Assembly: GCA_036012865.1 (NCBI GenBank)
Contig: DASCQC010000010.1
Location: 53,613-117,612 of the forward strand
DNA: 64,000 nucleotides
Reading direction: 5' to 3'
Source: DASCQC01 sp036012865
GTDB taxonomy: Bacteria; Pseudomonadota; Gammaproteobacteria; Comchoanobacterales; Comchoanobacteraceae
In this document: piece after piece, positions 60,923 through 64,000 of the stretch
Position numbering within the stretch: position 1 is the stretch's first letter
Layout: each line of letters begins with the position of its first letter
The notes under the pieces: generated by a model
The model's database searches: none
The model's input: only the letters and a program-made list of their open reading frames with translations
What the model was told of the DNA's origin: nothing
Made by a program: the position numbers and the translations under genes

Positions 60923-61201
60923 ATGGTAAATAACACAGATCTATTGATAAGTGTCAATCTTTTTGGAGTGTTGAGAGATTACTCTAGTCAACAGAATGTA
61001 ATCATTAGTACTCCGATAAATACGAAAGTAGAACAAATACGTGAAATCTTGATTAATATGTTGCTTGATAACCCATTTGGTGAGGACGTTTCTTTATTTA
61101 AATGTTCCGTCATTGCTGATGAAACTGAGGTGCTATCTGAAAATGCACTTTTGACTGTAGATCAAACATTATATATTTTACCACCAGTATGTGGAGGTTA
61201 G
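60923..61201 (+). CDS. moaD: Molybdopterin synthase small subunit MoaD
   Basis: 92 aa with the beta-grasp fold and the essential C-terminal Gly-Gly (YILPPVCGG), the site of thiocarboxylation. It starts five bases after moeA. Its thiocarboxylate supplies sulfur to MoaE; MoeB, encoded at 62380, activates it. The sequence is fast-evolving, but the VNLFGVLRDYS start and the ending are typical. Confidence 0.88.
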   Translation: MVNNTDLLISVNLFGVLRDYSSQQNVIISTPINTKVEQIREILINMLLDNPFGEDVSLFKCSVIADETEVLSENALLTVDQTLYILPPVCGG

Positions 61202-61205
61202 GATA

Positions 61206-61652
61206 ATGAATCCAAATTATAATATTATTGTTACTGAAGACAAAATCAATCCTGCAAGCGCTTTTGATTTTGTTTTTGTCAAGGAGAACGGTGCTAATTC
61301 TAGTTTTATTGGAACTATTCGTAACAAGAATTTAGGACGAGAAGTGATTGCTGTGAGTTATGATATATTTACAGAGTTAGCCTTAAATATGTTAGAAACT
61401 ATATGCGATGAGGCACAACAATTATCAAAAGATGTGTTAAAGATTTATATTTCACTTTACAAGGGGCAATTAAATGTGGGTGATATTAGTATTGTAATAG
61501 CAGTAAGCTCACCCCATCGAAAAGAGTCTTTTAACGCCAATCGGTTTTTAATTGAACAAATAAAACACAGGTGTCCTATTTGGAAGAAAGAATATTATAT
61601 TGATGGAAATAGTGAGTGGGTTAAAGGGCATGCATTGTGCCAACATGAATAG
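61206..61652 (+). CDS. moaE: Molybdopterin synthase large subunit MoaE
   Basis: 148 aa from ATG 61206 (MNPNYNIIVTEDKINPAS); an in-frame start at 61191 lies inside moaD. The motifs are FIGTIRNKNLGREVIAVSYD near residue 38, HRKESFNANRFLIEQIKHRC and PIWKKEYYIDGNSEWVKG with the catalytic Lys of WKKE. With MoaD it makes the dithiolene of molybdopterin. A 101-base near-identical copy of codons 15-50 is present on the other strand at 63523-63623. Confidence 0.92.
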   Translation: MNPNYNIIVTEDKINPASAFDFVFVKENGANSSFIGTIRNKNLGREVIAVSYDIFTELALNMLETICDEAQQLSKDVLKIYISLYKGQLNVGDISIVIAVSSPHRKESFNANRFLIEQIKHRCPIWKKEYYIDGNSEWVKGHALCQHE

Positions 61653-61673
61653 AATTTTTGGAAACTTATTAAT

Positions 61674-62246
61674 ATGGATTGTAAAAAGATAGATGAATCA
61701 GTGGTAGGGGTTATTCTTGCTGGAGGAAAATCTTCTCGAATGGGATCAAATAAAGTCTATGTTAAGTATAAAAATAAACAATTAATTGAACATGCTTATT
61801 TATTACTTAAGCGAACAGGCATATCTACTATTATTATAAGTGGATATATTGAAGGATATAAATCCATAGAAGATGTACAACCGCATCTTGGTCCTATAGG
61901 GGGTATTTATTCAGTAATGAGTTCACTATCTGAGCAGACAGAAAACATAGTATTCATTCCGGTAGATATGCCTCTATTAAAAGCGAGTTTGTTAATTCAG
62001 TTGTTAGGTTATGCACATGACTATCCGGCAGTTTACTACGAAAGTTATCCGTTGCCATTTGTTATAAATTGCAATAAAAAAACAAATAAAATTTTATTGA
62101 ATATGTACAGTCAACTGCCCAAAGGGGGTTCTATGAAAAATTTATTATATAATTTAAAGGCTAAAGCAATTGAAGTGCCAAATGAGTTATCGCTTTCTTT
62201 TATGAATATCAATACAGTTTTAGATTTGTCATTATTGCCAGATTGA
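61674..62246 (+). CDS. mobA: Molybdenum cofactor guanylyltransferase MobA
   Basis: 190 aa. GTP-binding loop VGVILAGGKSSRMGSNKVYV near residue 13, Lys in the next strand, LGPIGGIYSVMSSLSEQTEN near 73 and metal-binding IPVDMPLLKASL near 96. It attaches GMP to molybdopterin to form the MGD cofactor used by NarG. Last gene on this strand of the cluster, convergent with moeB. The 133 bases between show no clear hairpin terminator. Confidence 0.88.
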   Translation: MDCKKIDESVVGVILAGGKSSRMGSNKVYVKYKNKQLIEHAYLLLKRTGISTIIISGYIEGYKSIEDVQPHLGPIGGIYSVMSSLSEQTENIVFIPVDMPLLKASLLIQLLGYAHDYPAVYYESYPLPFVINCNKKTNKILLNMYSQLPKGGSMKNLLYNLKAKAIEVPNELSLSFMNINTVLDLSLLPD

Positions 62247-62379
62247 AAAAATGGTGTTGAAAAATATTTCAGATTTATAACCCGATGTTTTATGGCTTTA
62301 AAGGGAGTTTTGTTAAATTAATTAAATTTCATTTTTAGCTGTAAATAAATGTTTATCTGGAAAATTAACAAAAATAATT

Positions 62380-63477
62380 TTAATACGAGATTATGCCTCC
62401 TTTTAAATACAAGACAGAATTAAAACCTAATGATATTAGTGTTTTAGCTGCTTTCTTGCTGCGCTGATCGGTTTGACAATAAACAATAACTTCTTGAGTT
62501 GGATTCAGTTCATTAATTCTTTTTTCAAGTTCGTTTAGGGGGATAGCTTTCCCTCCAATATTATAAACTTGATGTTCATGTTTTTGACGAACGTCAACAA
62601 GTTGTATTTCTATGCCTTCTTTTACTCTTTTTTTCAGGTTTCTTGCAGAGATACTTTTGATATTAGTACAGAATGAATCCAAAGTAGATGATGTTTGTTT
62701 TAGTATGTGTTTTTCAATGTTTTTATGATGCATTTTGCATGAAGGATTTTGTTTTATATTATGTTTCTTGAACTGCATAGATAAAACATCGATGGTAAGT
62801 ATTTCACCTATTAAAGGGTACCCAGTATTTACGATAAGTTTTATGGTCTCAATTGCTTGAATCGTTCCCAACAGTCCTGGTAGAGAGCCTAAGACACCTG
62901 CTTGAGCACAGTTAGGGGTGTGGTTTTCTGGGAATATTGGGTATAGACATCGATAACAAGGACCCGCTCTGGTAAAAATAGAGCATTGGCCTTGGAACTG
63001 ATAAATAGTTGCAAAGATATTTGGTTTGTTTGAAATTATGCAGGCATCATTAATTAAATATTTGGCTGTAAAATTATCTGTACCGTCTATAACTATATCA
63101 TATGAGTCAATAATGTCTAAAGCATTTTGATCCGACAGAATGGTGTTATAAGTAATCACATTTATATTTGGGTTAATGGCTTGAATTCTTTCTTTAGCGG
63201 CCTCAGGTTTAGTCATATTGATTTGTTGCGTATTATAAATGATTTGTCGATGTAGATTGTTTAATTCAACTTGGTCGTCGTCGATTATTCCTATGGTTCC
63301 AACTCCAGCTCCAGCTAAATAAATTAATGCTGCAGATCCTAGGCCTCCAGCGCCTACACAAAGTACTTTTGCATTTTTGATTTTTTTTTGTCCGGACATG
63401 CCAATTTGGCTCAACGAAAGTTGACGTGAATAGCGTTTTAGTTCCTCGTCTGAAAGGGAAATATTAGTAATTTTCAC
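62380..63477 (-). CDS. moeB: MoeB/ThiF-type adenylyltransferase with C-terminal rhodanese domain
   Basis: 365 aa from GTG 63477. The E1-like domain has LCVGAGGLGSAALIYLAGAG near residue 40, IDDDQVELNNLHRQIIYNT and DGTDNFTAKYLINDA near 131. One zinc CxxC is in CYRCLYPIFPENH; the second usual pair appears reduced (PSCKMHH). Residues 270-365 are a rhodanese domain with active Cys in IVYCQTDQRSKKAA. It adenylates and sulfurates MoaD, and possibly ThiS. It is transcribed toward mobA, opposite to the moa operon, directly after the mosaic ORF. Confidence 0.88.
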   Translation of the reverse strand: MKITNISLSDEELKRYSRQLSLSQIGMSGQKKIKNAKVLCVGAGGLGSAALIYLAGAGVGTIGIIDDDQVELNNLHRQIIYNTQQINMTKPEAAKERIQAINPNINVITYNTILSDQNALDIIDSYDIVIDGTDNFTAKYLINDACIISNKPNIFATIYQFQGQCSIFTRAGPCYRCLYPIFPENHTPNCAQAGVLGSLPGLLGTIQAIETIKLIVNTGYPLIGEILTIDVLSMQFKKHNIKQNPSCKMHHKNIEKHILKQTSSTLDSFCTNIKSISARNLKKRVKEGIEIQLVDVRQKHEHQVYNIGGKAIPLNELEKRINELNPTQEVIVYCQTDQRSKKAAKTLISLGFNSVLYLKGGIISY

Positions 63478-63522
63478 AGCTATAAATCTATTTTTTGTTC
63501 AATGGAGTTGGGAGTAGGATTA

Positions 63523-63623
63523 ACAGCAATCACTTCTCGTCCTAAATTCTTGTTACGAATAGTTCCAATAAAACTAGAATTAGCACCGTTCTCCTTGACA
63601 AAAACAAAAGCGCTTGTAGGATT
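63523..63623 (-). repeat. Captured fragment of moaE
   Basis: Reads as moaE 61248-61354 in inverted orientation, 101 against 107 bases, with one internal 6-base deletion and, by eye, one substitution. It is flanked by an 8-base direct repeat GTAGGATT (63514-63521 and 63616-63623). Confidence 0.8.
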
Positions 63624-63801
63624 CATTGAATTATTAGTAAGGTTATCGGAAGCGAGCGCTGCTTTTCTTTTTCCGGGTGTCAAGGAGTTGTTTAACCATT
63701 CTTTTATGCTGTATAGGCATTCTTGGTATAATATGATTAAACCATCTTTGTTGGCAGATGATAGTAATGTGTGATATAACGTAGCTTTGGCAGATGGTAG
63801 T

Positions 63802-63861
63802 ATTGTTTTAACTGGGGGTACTGGCCTCGACCCAAAAGATATTACGCCGCCAGTTTTATAC
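63802..63861 (+). repeat. Captured fragment of mog
   Basis: 60 bases match 59387-59446 with one difference (T to C) by my reading. The insertion sits between the two parts of a duplicated 36-base unit: 63751-63786 is the complete unit, 63787-63802 repeats its first part and 63862-63882 its second part. Confidence 0.8.
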
Positions 63862-64000
63862 AATGTGTGATATAACGTAGCTAGTGTAATTCCGAATATT
63901 ATCCCTAAAGCGTTACCAATTCTTCTTCCGGCATTCATGGTTATAATGTTGCTCATTAGTAAGCCTGTAAGTCCACCCAAACCTCTTCCAGCTTCGCCAA

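Larger units (their letters stand above)
63480..64000 (-). pseudogene. Mosaic ORF with captured moaE and mog fragments, open at window edge
   Basis: The frame is open from the window edge (GEAGRGLGGLTGLLMSN) to a stop at 63480, three bases before moeB. It begins Gly-rich and hydrophobic (GRRIGNALGIIFGITL). It then reads antisense through a mog fragment (GVISFGSRPVPPVKT), an unrecognised part (LYQECLYSIKEWLNNSLT) and an in-frame moaE piece (FVKENGANSSFIGTIRNKNL), and ends NPTPNSIEQKIDL. I recognise no single family. It is most likely a gene rebuilt by local fragment insertions; whether it is expressed is unknown. Confidence 0.55.

Noticed and set aside
63502..63774. 90-codon plus-strand frame over the mosaic region
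   Set aside because: It is the complement of the moaE-derived fragment and therefore a shadow of that reading frame.
1..64000. CRISPR arrays, tRNA or rRNA genes
   Set aside because: No regularly spaced short direct repeats and no cloverleaf or rRNA-like segments were found on either strand by reading.

Overview
The window looks like the chromosome of an AT-rich, facultatively anaerobic gammaproteobacterium. The evidence is a cyoABCD bo3-type quinol oxidase, an FNR with four candidate cluster cysteines, an ArgR/ARG-box arginine circuit, and a legionaminic/sialic-acid type surface sugar locus. Several effector-like proteins of unknown family would suit a host-associated lineage of Legionella/Coxiella type, but that placement is inference. 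No rRNA, tRNA, CRISPR array or intact transposase was seen.

Region 1 (1-10.4 kb, minus strand) is a tightly overlapping operon for a nonulosonic acid. It has an EPS-type MarR regulator with its own sigma70 promoter, a flippase-like ABC transporter, a nucleotide-sugar dehydrogenase, an extended SDR, LegC aminotransferase, NeuB/LegI synthase, a NeuD-type acetyltransferase, a PtmE-like nucleotidyltransferase, NeuC/LegG, a 55-aa protein and the start of an N-acetyl sugar amidotransferase. Region 2 (10.4-24.4 kb) holds three unrecognised proteins (two are paralogues), a cNMP-binding/CPBP protease fusion, a SAP-domain protein, two MarR modules, an arginine ABC transporter divergent from argR with a pair of ARG boxes, an ABC-F ATPase and a glutathionyl-hydroquinone reductase.

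Region 3 (24.4-45.8 kb) is an accessory region rich in gene remnants. It carries many homologues of antibiotic-modifying or protecting enzymes: an ABC-F protein, a GNAT-APH fusion, a second GNAT, an MccF-type S66 peptidase, further GNATs, an APH(6)-like kinase, a methyltransferase and a class A beta-lactamase. An AbiEi/AbiEii toxin-antitoxin pair and a photolyase lie in the same stretch. Three diverged copies of an unrecognised ~235-bp non-coding repeat (28.4, 35.9 and 45.1 kb) bracket these blocks, and a double palindromic operator element is present at 24.5 and 36.4 kb.

Region 4 (46-63.5 kb) is a respiratory cluster: fnr, cyoABCD, narGHJI, then molybdenum-cofactor genes moaA, moaC-mog (fused), moeA, moaD, moaE, mobA and a convergent moeB-rhodanese gene. 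It supplies an aerobic quinol oxidase, a nitrate reductase and most of the cofactor pathway that enzyme needs. The window ends in a mosaic ORF (63.48-64 kb) containing captured pieces of the neighbouring moaE and mog genes.
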